Shown: positions 11,022-20,259 of the stretch, one piece after another
Layout: every line of letters starts with the position of its first letter
Numbering within the stretch: position 1 is the first letter of the stretch
NCBI GenBank assembly: GCA_947054185.1
Contig: CAMRVW010000001.1
Coordinates: 1 to 53,023, forward strand
Origin: an uncultured Rikenellaceae bacterium
Lineage (GTDB): Bacteria; Bacteroidota; Bacteroidia; Bacteroidales; Rikenellaceae
Reading direction: 5' to 3'
DNA: 53,023 bases
The notes under the pieces: model-generated
Told to the model about the DNA's origin: nothing
Seen by the model: the letters and a program-made list of their open reading frames with translations, nothing else
Databases searched by the model: none
Position numbers and translations under genes: made by a program

Positions 11022-12086
11022 ATGAAAAGATTTACTTGCTTTGTCGGTGCCCGTGTCTGGGTAATCGCATTGACAGTCTTTATGTGTTTTGCATGTGGCA
11101 AGGAGAAAGAGTCGTTTTGGGAGTTTGAGAATACCTCGATGTCGTTTCCGGCAAAAGGTGGCACACTTAAAGCCACTCTTGTCGGCACCGGTGATGTGTA
11201 TTCGTTTATTTGCCGTTCTTCTCAGAACTGGTGTACGGTAAGTAAGAGTGGAACTGTTGTGAATGTTTCAGTTTCGGCGAATACCGGTGTGTCGAGCAGG
11301 CAGGCCTATGTATATCTCATCAATGCCAATACTGATGAGGCCGGTTCGGTATTGTACATATCGCAGAGTAAGGGGGAGGGGTCATCAGGCGGTTCTTCTG
11401 ATGACTATGATGACAGCTATGATGACGATTATGATGATGGCGATGACAACAACGGTTCCTCGGGTGGATCTTCAGGCGGGAGTTCTGGTGTCAGGCCGTC
11501 TGCACCGACGTCCGTTTCAGTGGCTAACACCGGTACGGTGGCTTATCCTTATGTTGTGGTGTCTTGGAATTGGGTGTCAGGGGCGACCGGTTATAGTGTC
11601 TATAGGAGCAGTTCCGCTTCAGGTGGATATTCTTATTTGGGAAGGGCTTCAGGGACAAGCTATAGAGATGCCGGATGCAGACTCGGAAACGTCTATTATT
11701 ATAAGGTCAAGGCTGAGAATGGAGTCGGTTCGAGTGATTATAGCGCCTATGCCAAATTCGATTTTAAAGATACCCGTAAGCCCGGGATAGCGCAGTATGG
11801 CTATTGCTCGGTAAGCGGAACGACGATGACCATTCGTTGGTCTGTTCCGTCCGGTGATTATGGAACACCGACTAAGGCGTTGTTGCGGGTAAAACATCCT
11901 GATAACGACACATATACAACATTAAAGGAGTTGCCAGGTACGGCAACCTCCGCGTCGTTTGCATATACGGGATGGGTTAATTCCGGCGGATTCGTATATG
12001 TCGGGATTATTCTTGAGAATGAAAACGGCACCGGGGGTGGAGTTCCGAAGGTGTACGATAACAAAAACCACAAATGGATTAACTGA
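11022..12086 (+). CDS. Lipoprotein with BACON-like and fibronectin type III domains
   Basis: A 354-residue predicted surface or periplasmic lipoprotein. The signal peptide ends in a lipobox at C25 (MCFAC). Residues ~35-115 resemble a BACON domain (SSQNWCTV core, ending in YISQSKG). There follows a low-complexity Asp/Tyr/Gly/Ser linker (~120-160) and an FN3-like domain (~163-250; PTSVSVANTG...YYYKVKAENGVG). A further beta-sandwich-like segment runs to the C-terminus. BACON and FN3 modules in Bacteroidales are usually spacers or glycan/mucin-binding parts. No enzyme motif is visible. It stands alone, with its own terminator at 12139. Confidence 0.8.
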   Translation: MKRFTCFVGARVWVIALTVFMCFACGKEKESFWEFENTSMSFPAKGGTLKATLVGTGDVYSFICRSSQNWCTVSKSGTVVNVSVSANTGVSSRQAYVYLINANTDEAGSVLYISQSKGEGSSGGSSDDYDDSYDDDYDDGDDNNGSSGGSSGGSSGVRPSAPTSVSVANTGTVAYPYVVVSWNWVSGATGYSVYRSSSASGGYSYLGRASGTSYRDAGCRLGNVYYYKVKAENGVGSSDYSAYAKFDFKDTRKPGIAQYGYCSVSGTTMTIRWSVPSGDYGTPTKALLRVKHPDNDTYTTLKELPGTATSASFAYTGWVNSGGFVYVGIILENENGTGGGVPKVYDNKNHKWIN

Positions 12087-12138
12087 CAGGCATTTACAAA
12101 GGTATGATAGAGCCGATTGACGGTTGGCTCTGTGTGGC

Positions 12139-12172
12139 AAGAGAGCGCTTACATTGGTGCTCTCTTTTGTTT
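12139..12172 (+). terminator. Intrinsic terminator of the BACON/FN3 gene
   Basis: AAGAGAGC (12139-12146) pairs with GCTCTCTT (12159-12166), followed by a T-rich tract. A second hairpin, AGAGCC/GGCTCT, lies just before it at about 12108-12131. Nothing else is recognisable in 12173-12390. Confidence 0.75.
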
Positions 12173-12390
12173 ATTGTGCAGGGCTGGGTTGTGTGTGGCG
12201 TGATGATTTTGCGGGCAGGCCATTTTGTGCGGTATTTTGTGGACGGGATGGTTTGGAGCTTTTTGCAGCTTTTGTTTTTGGGAGTGCGGCGGTTATGCCA
12301 GTGTGCTGTTCGGTGGTTTGGGAGGGTTAGGGTGATTTTGAGGCAGGCGGCTTTCGGTGTTTCGACTGCTTTCGGCGGCTTTCAGAGGGC

Positions 12391-12428
12391 AAACAAAAAG
12401 GACGGAAATTGTTCCGTCCTTTTTGTTT
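12391..12428. terminator. Perfect bidirectional terminator
   Basis: The 15-bp arms AAACAAAAAGGACGG and CCGTCCTTTTTGTTT are exact complements, with T-runs on both strands. On the minus strand this is the terminator of the FKBP gene ending at 12443. Confidence 0.9.
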
Positions 12429-12442
12429 GTTGTGCGCCCCGG

Positions 12443-13132
12443 TTATTTGCGGGTCACGTCTTTTACTTTGACATCGAAGAAGAGTGCCTGGTTGCCGCCG
12501 ATGGGGCCTGAGCCATATTCGCCGTAAGCAAGCTCGGAGGGGATCCACAGTTTGATGTGGCCGCCTTTGCCCACAAGCTGCATGCCCTCTTTCCAGCCTT
12601 CGATCACGCCGTTGAGGGGGAAGGTGGCGGGAACGCCGCGCTCGTATGACGAGTCGAACACCTTGCCGTCAGAGAATTTACCTTCGTAATCGACGGTTAC
12701 GGTGTCGTTGATGGTCGGTTTGAGGTTGACGTCGCCCTCGTCGACAATGACGTAAACTATGCCGGTGGGGGTTACCTTAGCGCCTGACTCTTTTTGTGCC
12801 TCTTCGAGGAATTTTATGCTGTTGTCTCTGTTGCGCTTGGGTATTACGGTCATGACATATTTCTGCATGCTCTCGGTTGCCTCCTGGTTTGAGATGGCTG
12901 TCTTCTGGCCTGAGAATGCCTCTTTGATGCCTCTGTTGAGAGCTGCGGGATTGAGGTCCTCGTCGAGGAAGCCCCACGATTTGAGCTGCGAGCCCATAGA
13001 GACGCCGATGGCGTAAGAGAGCGAGTCTTTAGAGCTCTTTATTGACGCCGTGCCGCCTGTAACGTTGTTTTCGCATGATGCGCCGGCCATTAACGTTACG
13101 ATGGCCGCTGAGAATAATAATAGTTTTTTCAT
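12443..13132 (-). CDS. FKBP-type peptidyl-prolyl isomerase lipoprotein
   Basis: A 229-residue protein with a lipoprotein signal (C20 in LMAGASC), a helical dimerisation-type N-terminal region (~30-115; DSLSYAIGVSMGSQL) and a C-terminal FKBP domain (~130-228). FKBP signatures are VTVDYEGKFSDGKVFDSSY, VIEGWKEGMQLVGKGGH and IPSELAYGEYGSGPIGGN. It is expected to speed cis/trans prolyl isomerisation and to chaperone proteins in the periplasm, like FkpA/Mip-type proteins. It is monocistronic, between a terminator at 12391 and a TAACTTTG box at 13199. Confidence 0.93.
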   Translation of the reverse strand: MKKLLLFSAAIVTLMAGASCENNVTGGTASIKSSKDSLSYAIGVSMGSQLKSWGFLDEDLNPAALNRGIKEAFSGQKTAISNQEATESMQKYVMTVIPKRNRDNSIKFLEEAQKESGAKVTPTGIVYVIVDEGDVNLKPTINDTVTVDYEGKFSDGKVFDSSYERGVPATFPLNGVIEGWKEGMQLVGKGGHIKLWIPSELAYGEYGSGPIGGNQALFFDVKVKDVTRK

Positions 13133-13198
13133 GATTATGGTTGGTTTTTATGACAGACTAATGGTGATAACGTCTTGTGTGTGTTTGTTATTGTGCTG

Positions 13199-13206
13199 CA
13201 AAGTTA
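13199..13206 (-). promoter_or_regulatory. FKBP gene -7 box
   Basis: TAACTTTG on the minus strand lies 67 nt upstream of the start codon. The nearest TTTG-like -33 element (13233-13230) is 23 nt away, longer than usual. The rest of 13207-13475 is T/G-rich and shows no gene. Confidence 0.5.
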
Positions 13207-13475
13207 TATAAATTATTGTATTTTCAGAGCAAACCTGCCGTATGGAGCCGTTTTTATTTTGTCATGAGGTGTGGATAAGTTGTTGAAAAGGTGTCGGTCG
13301 GCGGTTGATTGCGTGTTAATGTTTTGATATTCATATGTGTTGTTGTTTTGTCGGTTGTTGATGTATCTATGTTCGTGTGTGTTGATATGATGTTTACAAA
13401 GTGTTGATTGGTGTTGAAAATTATAGTGCAACATGGGTATACGCAATTATTATGCCGTGCTTGAGTGCACGAATA

Positions 13476-13501
13476 AGGGCCGGAGTGTTCTCTCCGGCCC
13501 T
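13476..13501 (-). terminator. Hairpin after the DUF4493/PCMD operon
   Basis: AGGGCCGGAG (13476-13485) and CTCCGGCCCT (13492-13501) form a 10-bp GC-rich stem 20 nt past the last stop of the minus-strand operon. The U-run after it is weak (TTATTC), so termination may be partial. Confidence 0.6.
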
Positions 13502-13521
13502 ATAGTGTTTTATGTGTGTGG

Positions 13522-15078
13522 TTATCTGACAATCGGCGTTGAGTCGTAATCGAACGACAGGTCGTCGAGCCAGAGTTTTGAGCCGACGCCACCGCAATAT
13601 TTTTCGCCGTACACGCTCGAGGTGGCCACCAGCACTATGTGTGTGGGTTGTATGGTGGTGGTCTTGTAATCGAGGGTGATCGAGAACTCCTTGTACTGAT
13701 CGTTAGCCTCGCTCGACTTGAACTCGCCGTATGCCACAACGTCGCGGGCGTCCTCTTTGGGGCGGCTTGTGGCACCACGCCAGTTTTCGAGCGACAGGTA
13801 TATGTGGCATTGGTCGGGTTGGCCTATGTATTGCTTGTCTTCGGGTTTGGTTGCGAAGTCGATGGTTTTGGGTTGGTATGAGTACCAGCCTTTGAGCCCT
13901 GCCGGGCGACCTGTGAACGGGCGTCCGAATTTGGGACTGTCGGCTGCCTCTGCTATGCCGGTGAAGATGAAGTCGCCGGTGAAAAGGTTGCCGGCAGCCA
14001 GTTGTATCATCACCTTTTTGGTCTCCATGCATGCGGCATATTTACCCTGCTTGACCTTATCTTCGACAGGTATCGTGGCGTTGACTTTGCCAAACTGGGC
14101 AGTTGCGTAATTGCCTGTTATCCAGAATGGAGTGCTGCCCTGAGCGTACGGATACCAGCAGATGCCCCCGGGGTCACCCTGGTGCCACTCTTCAAAGTCC
14201 ATGTTGGGTATCTCTTCCACCTTGCCGGTGGTGAAGGTCTGTTCCTGGCCCTTCTCGTCGCCGAGGAAGGGGCGGCACACATACTTGGTGCCGGGTTCGA
14301 GGCCGGTCATGACTGCCGTCATGGTGCCGCCGTCGAGAGAGACGTTCTCTATGTCGGTGCGGTTCCAGGCTTCGTCCACTTCGCGGCGATACTCATAGCC
14401 TATGTCGGTGGCGCCAACGGGTACGCTGGCTGTGGCGGTGGCTGCCTTGGTCCATGCCGTCACCGACTTGCTCTGTATCGAGAATTGGGCGTGGGCCGCC
14501 GATATGCGCCACTCTTCGGTGCGGCCGAACATGCTCACCTTAAACACCTGGCCGTCGCCCCTCAGGTCGAAGGTGCCTTGCAGCGGGTCGGGCGTTATGA
14601 CGGCAGAGGCAGGCCCTATCTGTATCTTGTTGATCTTTATGGCGCCGAGGTGTTGCGTCTTGGCAACGGTGACTATCATCACGCGGCCGACGGTGTCGAC
14701 AGAGGCGTCGCCTATCTGGTCGGCGGCGTTGACGAGGTATTGCACGTCCCATTTGGCGTTGATGCTCCACTGATAGTCTTGCCATGTGCGCAGGGTGCAC
14801 AGGTATGGTTTGGCTAAGTTGAGCCTCTCGGGCATTTCGGGCACCATCTCGGTGGAGTCGCTTATGTCCCAGAAGATTACGCGCACATTGGTGATGTCAT
14901 GGTCGCCGTCGACAGTGAGGTTGACCTTGCGGTTGAGCTGGTCGAACTCAGAGTTGCCTATCTGTCCCTCCACCTCGAAGGCTTTGAAACTCGGCTGGCG
15001 GTTGGGGTATGGTATGTCGTTGGGTATGCACCCTGTGACAAGCAGCAGGGTCATTATTATGATGTTAACGCGTCTCAT
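13522..15078 (-). CDS. PCMD-domain surface lipoprotein
   Basis: A 518-residue lipoprotein (lipobox LVTGC, C17). The N-terminal two thirds are beta-sandwich-like. The C-terminal ~230 residues match the PCMD (putative carbohydrate metabolism) domain found in Bacteroidales: EEIPNMDFEEWHQG entry, AAGNLFTGDF, FGRPFTGRPAGLKGWYSY, and a terminal ATSSVYGEKYCGGVGSKLWLDDLSF segment. A jelly-roll glycan-binding role is commonly supposed but not proven. It is the last gene of the five-gene operon. Its start overlaps the stop of the upstream barrel gene by 4 bases (15075-15078), implying coupling. The same C-terminal segment recurs in the protein encoded at 16595-18706. Confidence 0.75.
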   Translation of the reverse strand: MRRVNIIIMTLLLVTGCIPNDIPYPNRQPSFKAFEVEGQIGNSEFDQLNRKVNLTVDGDHDITNVRVIFWDISDSTEMVPEMPERLNLAKPYLCTLRTWQDYQWSINAKWDVQYLVNAADQIGDASVDTVGRVMIVTVAKTQHLGAIKINKIQIGPASAVITPDPLQGTFDLRGDGQVFKVSMFGRTEEWRISAAHAQFSIQSKSVTAWTKAATATASVPVGATDIGYEYRREVDEAWNRTDIENVSLDGGTMTAVMTGLEPGTKYVCRPFLGDEKGQEQTFTTGKVEEIPNMDFEEWHQGDPGGICWYPYAQGSTPFWITGNYATAQFGKVNATIPVEDKVKQGKYAACMETKKVMIQLAAGNLFTGDFIFTGIAEAADSPKFGRPFTGRPAGLKGWYSYQPKTIDFATKPEDKQYIGQPDQCHIYLSLENWRGATSRPKEDARDVVAYGEFKSSEANDQYKEFSITLDYKTTTIQPTHIVLVATSSVYGEKYCGGVGSKLWLDDLSFDYDSTPIVR

Positions 15079-16166
15079 TGTTCGTAATTTTTGAGATTTG
15101 TCTTTATCGCCTTTTCGAAGTCGTCTTCACTGGCCCTGCGTGCCGACTTGCGGAACTTATAGTTGGCAGGGTTGAGACCGCGCATGGAGTTGAGATAGAA
15201 CGCCATGCCTAAGTTTATCGAGAAGAGGTCTATCTTGAAGTTGGCCGATGTGCGGGCGTGTTTGCCGGTCTCGACCTGGTTGGTGGTCTGTTTGATGGTG
15301 TTGTATTTGAGGCCGAGCACACCCACCGACACCTCGACACCCACGTTGTCGGTGATGAAGGCGACAACGCCGGGGGCCAGACCCAGCTGCAGGCTTCTTA
15401 TCTGCTGATAGGTGCCGATCACATCTTCTTTGCTTGAGTTGACCAGCTTGCCCTGGCCGCCGCCGTATGTAAGGCGTGTCTCGTTGAACAGGCCTATGCG
15501 GCGTTGGGTGCCAAGGTTGATGTAATTGCGGAAGAACAACGATATGTCGTACTGGTGTTGTATATAGTTTATGTCGTTGAGCCCGAAGCTGATGTCGTCG
15601 CTTATCTTGAGGTTGACGCTGCCTATGTCGGCCGAGGTGCGAGAGTAAACCAGGCGCGCGCCTATGGCGGTGTTGTTGCCAACGAAGCCACCGAAGAACG
15701 GGCTTACCTTGAAGATATATGCACCCACGTTTATGTCGTCGACAATCAGGAATTTATAGTTGTCTTCGGTGTAATCTTGAAACGATATGTTGCCGCCAAC
15801 GAGCCATTGGCCTTTGGGCACGAATACTATCTGGTCGATGCCGCGGTCGAAAGGGTGGCTCTTGCCTCGCATCCAGTTGTTGGCGCGGGCGGCCTCGTGT
15901 TTGGCATAACGTTCGGCGCGTCGTTGTTCCTCTTTCTCGGGACGCATCACAACGGCCTCGTGTATGGTGTCGAGGGCGTGTATGCGTTGTTCGATGGTCT
16001 GGAGGCGTTTTTCCATGACGCGCGTGAGGCTGTCTATTGCTGGAGACATTACGGGAACGAATACGGTGTCACGGCGATATGGGTTACGGTCGGAACTGCC
16101 GGCCGAGGCATATCCGTATGTGCTGAAAAGTAATGTTATGGCCATCAGGCCTTTGATTATCTGCAT
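15075..16166 (-). CDS. Predicted outer-membrane beta-barrel protein
   Basis: A 363-residue protein with a signal peptide (cleavage near YASA). A helical or coiled region follows at ~40-95 (repeated E/R/K with MEKRLQTIEQRIHALDT). The remainder is amphipathic and beta-rich, with many alternating aromatic and Gly residues, as in outer-membrane barrels (GQWLVGGNISFQDYTEDNYK). The coiled-coil-then-barrel order is unusual. I do not recognise a named family. It lies in the lipoprotein operon, between the triple repeat element and the last PCMD gene. It might anchor or export these lipoproteins, but that is inference. Confidence 0.65.
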   Translation of the reverse strand: MQIIKGLMAITLLFSTYGYASAGSSDRNPYRRDTVFVPVMSPAIDSLTRVMEKRLQTIEQRIHALDTIHEAVVMRPEKEEQRRAERYAKHEAARANNWMRGKSHPFDRGIDQIVFVPKGQWLVGGNISFQDYTEDNYKFLIVDDINVGAYIFKVSPFFGGFVGNNTAIGARLVYSRTSADIGSVNLKISDDISFGLNDINYIQHQYDISLFFRNYINLGTQRRIGLFNETRLTYGGGQGKLVNSSKEDVIGTYQQIRSLQLGLAPGVVAFITDNVGVEVSVGVLGLKYNTIKQTTNQVETGKHARTSANFKIDLFSINLGMAFYLNSMRGLNPANYKFRKSARRASEDDFEKAIKTNLKNYEQ

Positions 16167-16231
16167 AAGCTCGATTTCTGAATCGCTTGCGAGAACATTT
16201 TTCGTCTCTGTCCCGATTCGGTATTAGAAAA

Positions 16232-16590
16232 GAATCACCCATACCCCCGCGGGGAGTGCCTTTGGTGGTCGCAACGGGGGTGGCGGGGTTGTCACGACCG
16301 GCAGCGGAGGCAGAGTGATTCGTATCGAAAGATCGTCACCGACAGTTTGTCGGTTTATGTCAAAAAAAGAATCACCCATACCCCCGCGGGGAGTGCCTTG
16401 ATGGTCGTAACGGGGGTGGCGGGGTTGTCACGACCGGCAGCGGAGGCAGAGTGATTCATATCGAAAGATCGTCACCGACAGTTCGTCGGGTTATGTCAAA
16501 AAGATCACCCTTATCCCCGCGGGGAGTGCCTTTGGTGGTCGCAACGGGGGTGGCGGGGTTGTTGCGACCGGCAGCGGAGGCAGGGTGATC
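16232..16590. repeat. Three tandem copies of a folded ~90-nt element
   Basis: The copies lie at 16232-16321, 16369-16457 and 16503-16590 (period about 134-137). The spacers between them are also conserved and carry a CCGAC/GTCGG hairpin. Each copy is bounded by a terminal stem: GAATCAC/GTGATTC in copies 1 and 2, GATCACCC/GGGTGATC in copy 3. Each has an inner GGTCG/CGACC stem and a CCCCGCGGGG palindrome. The changes in copy 3 are compensatory on both arms. The block fills the gap between two genes of the minus-strand lipoprotein operon. It has no open frame. Confidence 0.9.
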
Positions 16591-16594
16591 TGTG

Positions 16595-18706
16595 TTAATA
16601 GAGCATCTCAAATTCGTCTATATATAATGTACTTCCCTCACCGCCGATAAAGTCGGAGCCGTACACGCTTGAGGTGGCCACCATGACTATATGGGTCGGC
16701 TTGATGGTGTTGTCGTTGCCATCTTTGGCGAGGGTGTATTCTATGTCGAAGCCCGCTTCGGTATATTCGTCTTTGTTGTCGGCCGATTTGAATTCGCCGT
16801 AACCCACCACCGTGGGGTTGGACGGACGTTCGGTCAGGTTGGGGTCGCCCCAGTTCTCAAGGCTGATATAGACGTGCATCTGGTCGTCTTCTCCCTGGTG
16901 TGAGCCTCCGCCGCGGTTTATCTTCGTGGAGGTGTACTTATAGTGGAAGCGCAGGCCTGAGGGGCGGCCGGTGAACGGACGTCCGAAGTGCACGCTGGCT
17001 TTCGGGTTGGACATGTTGGTCTTGAAGTAACCGGTGAAGAGGTTACCAGCCGCAAAGGTGTTGGCCGGGAATCCCACCCACATGGAGGTCATCTTGACGC
17101 CACGGCCGCGGTATGCTTCCGACTCGTCGACAGGCACGGTGTTGGAGTTGGTCACTATGGTGACGCCGCTGTTGCCGGTATCCCAGAACTGGCTCACATC
17201 GCCGCCCCACGGGTTCCATGTCTTGCCCGACTGGCTCCACGCATCCATGTTGAGGTTGGGTATATAGTGCTTGCTTTCGGTGGTGAATGTAAGCTCGTTA
17301 CCTTCTATAAGGGCAGAGCGGGCGCGCACCTTGTATCTGGTGTCAGGGTCAAGACCGTGCAGCGTGGTCTTGAAGTCGGTGCCGTTCATTGCTATTTCAT
17401 CATCCGGGCATTGAGTCCATTGGCTGTCGCTCTCTTTGCGGTATTCGATGGTCAGACCCTCGGGTTGCTCCTCAGAGACCCAGGCGGCCTCTATATGGGC
17501 ATATGTTGCGAACGCCTCGACACTTTTGGTTTCGGTGTCGGCCTTTGAAGAGCGCACGTTGAATATGACCTCTTGTTCGACGAATCGTGAGTGGTTGTCG
17601 AGCAACATGAGGGTGATGATATGTTCGCCGGTCTTCATCTTGGAGGTCATGCCCGTGAAGTCGACGAAGCCTGATGTTGTGCCGATGCCTCCCCAGGTTA
17701 TGCCTGCCGCATTGAGGGCGGCAATCTTGTCGTCGTCGGCCGTGGTGAGGTTGGTAAACTCGGCTATGCCTTGCTGCGAGAGCGTCGGGTCGCAGTGGGT
17801 GATGTAAAGCAGGTCTATGCCGGCAGGCGATTCTATGTTTACGCGCACCGGAGTGACGACCTCCGACCATATATCGGTCGGGCTGTCCATGTTTATGTCG
17901 TCAGAGGCGAAGCTTCCCATGGGGGCATCGCAGGGCACAAGCACTATCTCGTGGTCAATGTCGCCGGTTGTGGCGTCGACGTTGACAGAGGTGTGTATGC
18001 CGCCGTCGGTGATTTCCCCTGTGTCTGAGACCTTGAACCTGAAGGTATAATGTTCGCGCGGCTTGACGCCCGTGATGGTCTTGCGTATGCGGTAAGTGGC
18101 GCCCTGTGTGTTGGTAAGGTCGAGCACCCAGCTGAGCGAGCCTGTCGCCTTGAAATAGGCCTGGCGGTTTTCGTCAGTGGTGAACGTGAGGGCGGCGTTG
18201 TCGCTTGCGTTGTTGGTAACGGAGGCTTCTATATGAGAGAAGTTGTCTGCCAGGTTTTCGTCGAAAACGACACTCACCTTTACATTGGCCAAAGAGCAGA
18301 CGGGCGAAACGCTGGTGAGTTCTCCCGTCTTTATCTTGAACTTCCGAGTGCCCACCAGATAGGGCGACTCCCAACCCGACTCCATGTCCTGACCGCTCGT
18401 GGCGGTGAGTGTGTATGTGCCGTAATCGAGCTCGACGGCCTCGGGCATGTCGTTGCTGTCGTCGAACGACATTACATCGACGCCCTTGGAGTCAGTAATC
18501 GTAACCCGATAACTGTCGGCGGCATCGGCATAAGTGGTGCGCTCTATTACCGAAACATCCTTGCGGATGCTCTCTATGAGCAATACTCCCTTGTCCTTGT
18601 CGAGTGCGGCTGTCGGATGCTGGGTGCATGACGGCGTCACGCACACCGACGATGCGGCGGCAAGAAGCATGGATATATGGCTTTTTATGTCGGTAAATAA
18701 CCTCAT
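16595..18706 (-). CDS. DUF4493 + PCMD surface lipoprotein
   Basis: A predicted exported protein of 703 residues, starting at ATG 18706 (MRLFTDIKSHISM...). The frame is open to 18898, but that extension lacks a signal peptide. Residues ~35-290 resemble the DUF4493 module of Bacteroidales lipoproteins (GVLLIESIRKD, SYRVTITDSKG, YGTYTLTATSGQD, LANVKVSVVFDENL). A middle beta domain and an FN3-like segment (GLDPDTRYKVRARS) follow. The C-terminus is a PCMD domain (AAGNLFTGYFK, FGRPFTGRPSGLRFHY, ATSSVYGSDFIGGEGSTLYIDEF). Function is unknown; surface glycan binding is a common guess. The signal peptide end is unclear (SVC or PSC could be the lipobox). Confidence 0.75.
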   Translation of the reverse strand: MRLFTDIKSHISMLLAAASSVCVTPSCTQHPTAALDKDKGVLLIESIRKDVSVIERTTYADAADSYRVTITDSKGVDVMSFDDSNDMPEAVELDYGTYTLTATSGQDMESGWESPYLVGTRKFKIKTGELTSVSPVCSLANVKVSVVFDENLADNFSHIEASVTNNASDNAALTFTTDENRQAYFKATGSLSWVLDLTNTQGATYRIRKTITGVKPREHYTFRFKVSDTGEITDGGIHTSVNVDATTGDIDHEIVLVPCDAPMGSFASDDINMDSPTDIWSEVVTPVRVNIESPAGIDLLYITHCDPTLSQQGIAEFTNLTTADDDKIAALNAAGITWGGIGTTSGFVDFTGMTSKMKTGEHIITLMLLDNHSRFVEQEVIFNVRSSKADTETKSVEAFATYAHIEAAWVSEEQPEGLTIEYRKESDSQWTQCPDDEIAMNGTDFKTTLHGLDPDTRYKVRARSALIEGNELTFTTESKHYIPNLNMDAWSQSGKTWNPWGGDVSQFWDTGNSGVTIVTNSNTVPVDESEAYRGRGVKMTSMWVGFPANTFAAGNLFTGYFKTNMSNPKASVHFGRPFTGRPSGLRFHYKYTSTKINRGGGSHQGEDDQMHVYISLENWGDPNLTERPSNPTVVGYGEFKSADNKDEYTEAGFDIEYTLAKDGNDNTIKPTHIVMVATSSVYGSDFIGGEGSTLYIDEFEMLY

Positions 18707-18867
18707 GTTGTTGTTTCTTTTAATTGCGACTCTTGCCATGGGGCCTTGCCGCTCTTTCATGAGAGCCTTTGGGGTGTCGTTTTGGCGTAAGTCGGTGCAT
18801 TTGCCAAGACATTGAAACTTGTGTGGCGGTGTCGCACCTTGGTTTTCGCAATATGCTTGTCTGTCCA

Positions 18868-18895
18868 TTGCCTGTGAGCGTACGGGCACAGGCAA
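18868..18895 (-). other. Intercistronic hairpin
   Basis: Perfect 9-bp arms TTGCCTGTG and CACAGGCAA with a 10-nt loop lie 11 nt after the stop of the 429-residue lipoprotein gene and 160 nt before the next start. There is no T-run. It may stabilise or process the operon mRNA. Confidence 0.5.
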
Positions 18896-18906
18896 CACAG
18901 ACGATA

Positions 18907-20196
18907 TCAGTTGACCCTGTTTATTGTGAGGGTGGCTTTCACCTCTGCCTCCTTGTTGTCGACAAGGGTCATGTGGAACTTGTGTGTGTTGACATCGAGC
19001 AGAGACATGAAGGCGCCCACAGAGAACGAGGTGCTTTGTGCTCCGGCAATGGGTTTGCTGTCGATGAGACCGAGGTTGGTGAAAGCCCCCTTAAGCTCGT
19101 CAGACAGATTGGCGATGTCAAATTTGACGGGTATGTTGAGACCGCCCAATAGTTCTTCTGTGAGCAACGGCGAGTCTATCTCCACGAAAAGATGTGCGAT
19201 GCCTTCGGGGGCGTTGAAGTTGACGATCACTTCGGCCCCTGCCGCCTCCGCTTCGGTGAAGGTGAGGGGATTGGCTATGTTGAAGCCCTTGCCTTTGATG
19301 GTGGGGGCGCCGCCTTGCGGGGTGTCGTTGTCGTCCCATGGGTTGTCGGTGTCGCCGAAGTCGCTGCCGTCACCATCGTCGCCGCCCTCTTCGGGGATGA
19401 CCACGTCATACTCTTTGTCGGTGATCTCACCATCGAATATTATGCCCATATCGGCCTGCCCCGTGCCTATGGCGCTGATGCGGAAGCGGTGCAGTTCATT
19501 GGCCTTGATGTCGTCTATCATGACGGTCTTGGTGAGCACCGTGCCGCTCTTCTTGCTGGTACCTTTGGCAGTGACCCTCAGGCCGCCGGTGCCGACAGAG
19601 AAGAATCCGTATCTGTTTTTACCGTCAGGGGTGAAGACGAGCTCGCTGTTTTTGTTGCCGGCGTCAGTTTTGGCTATGGTGATGGTGCCGCCGTCGAGCT
19701 GTTCGGCGAAACTGGGGTCGAACTCGACGTATGTGGCTGCGCTTTGGAGCCTGCACGAGAGGTTGATCTCGGTGAGCTTGCCGGGCATTATGCCGATGCG
19801 GTCTTCGCCTCTGAAGTGTGGCGTGTCGAAACTTGCGATCTTTACATCGCGGCTTTCGGCTATAAGTGTGTAACTGCCCTTCTCTATCTCGGCAATGGGA
19901 GGCACGTCAGAGAGTCGGTCCCACTGGTGGGTGACGGCTTCGGTCTCGTTGTCGACAAGGGTTATCTTGAAGTCATCGACAACGGCCATTGCGGCTATGG
20001 CGTCACGATGCTCGTTTACAGAGACATTGTCGCTTATAGTGCCGTGGTCTGAGACCGACAGACTCTGCATGTCGGGGCGAGACTGGAGCCTGAAGCCCAT
20101 ATCTTTCTCGGTGCGCGAGGTGCTGCTGGCGCATGATGCTGCCATTATGCCGCCTGCCAGCAGGGTCAAGGTGTATAAGAAAGATTTTTTCATCAT
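18907..20196 (-). CDS. DUF4493-type lipoprotein without PCMD
   Basis: A 429-residue lipoprotein (C22 in MAASC). Its N-terminal ~240 residues are organised like the DUF4493 regions of its operon neighbours: FKITLVDNETEAVTHQWDR, KGSYTLIAESRD, PHFRGEDR, LTEINLSCRLQSAATYVEFD. A short acidic linker (GGDDGDGSDFGDTDNPWDDN) leads to a final beta domain of about 130 residues. That domain matches the middle domain of the two larger paralogues in position and topology (APEGIAHLFVEIDSPLL here; SPAGIDLLYITHCDPTL and APGQIRECILKVESPFL there). It ends where the PCMD part would begin. The function is unknown. Confidence 0.72.
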   Translation of the reverse strand: MMKKSFLYTLTLLAGGIMAASCASSTSRTEKDMGFRLQSRPDMQSLSVSDHGTISDNVSVNEHRDAIAAMAVVDDFKITLVDNETEAVTHQWDRLSDVPPIAEIEKGSYTLIAESRDVKIASFDTPHFRGEDRIGIMPGKLTEINLSCRLQSAATYVEFDPSFAEQLDGGTITIAKTDAGNKNSELVFTPDGKNRYGFFSVGTGGLRVTAKGTSKKSGTVLTKTVMIDDIKANELHRFRISAIGTGQADMGIIFDGEITDKEYDVVIPEEGGDDGDGSDFGDTDNPWDDNDTPQGGAPTIKGKGFNIANPLTFTEAEAAGAEVIVNFNAPEGIAHLFVEIDSPLLTEELLGGLNIPVKFDIANLSDELKGAFTNLGLIDSKPIAGAQSTSFSVGAFMSLLDVNTHKFHMTLVDNKEAEVKATLTINRVN

Positions 20197-20259
20197 AATC
20201 TTTATTTTGTTCCGTAAGCAGCCTTGTTATTGACGTGCAATTTCAAAAAGGTCGCTTAA

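Noticed and set aside
12104..12511. 135-residue + strand frame
   Set aside because: It runs through two terminators and into the antisense of the FKBP gene.
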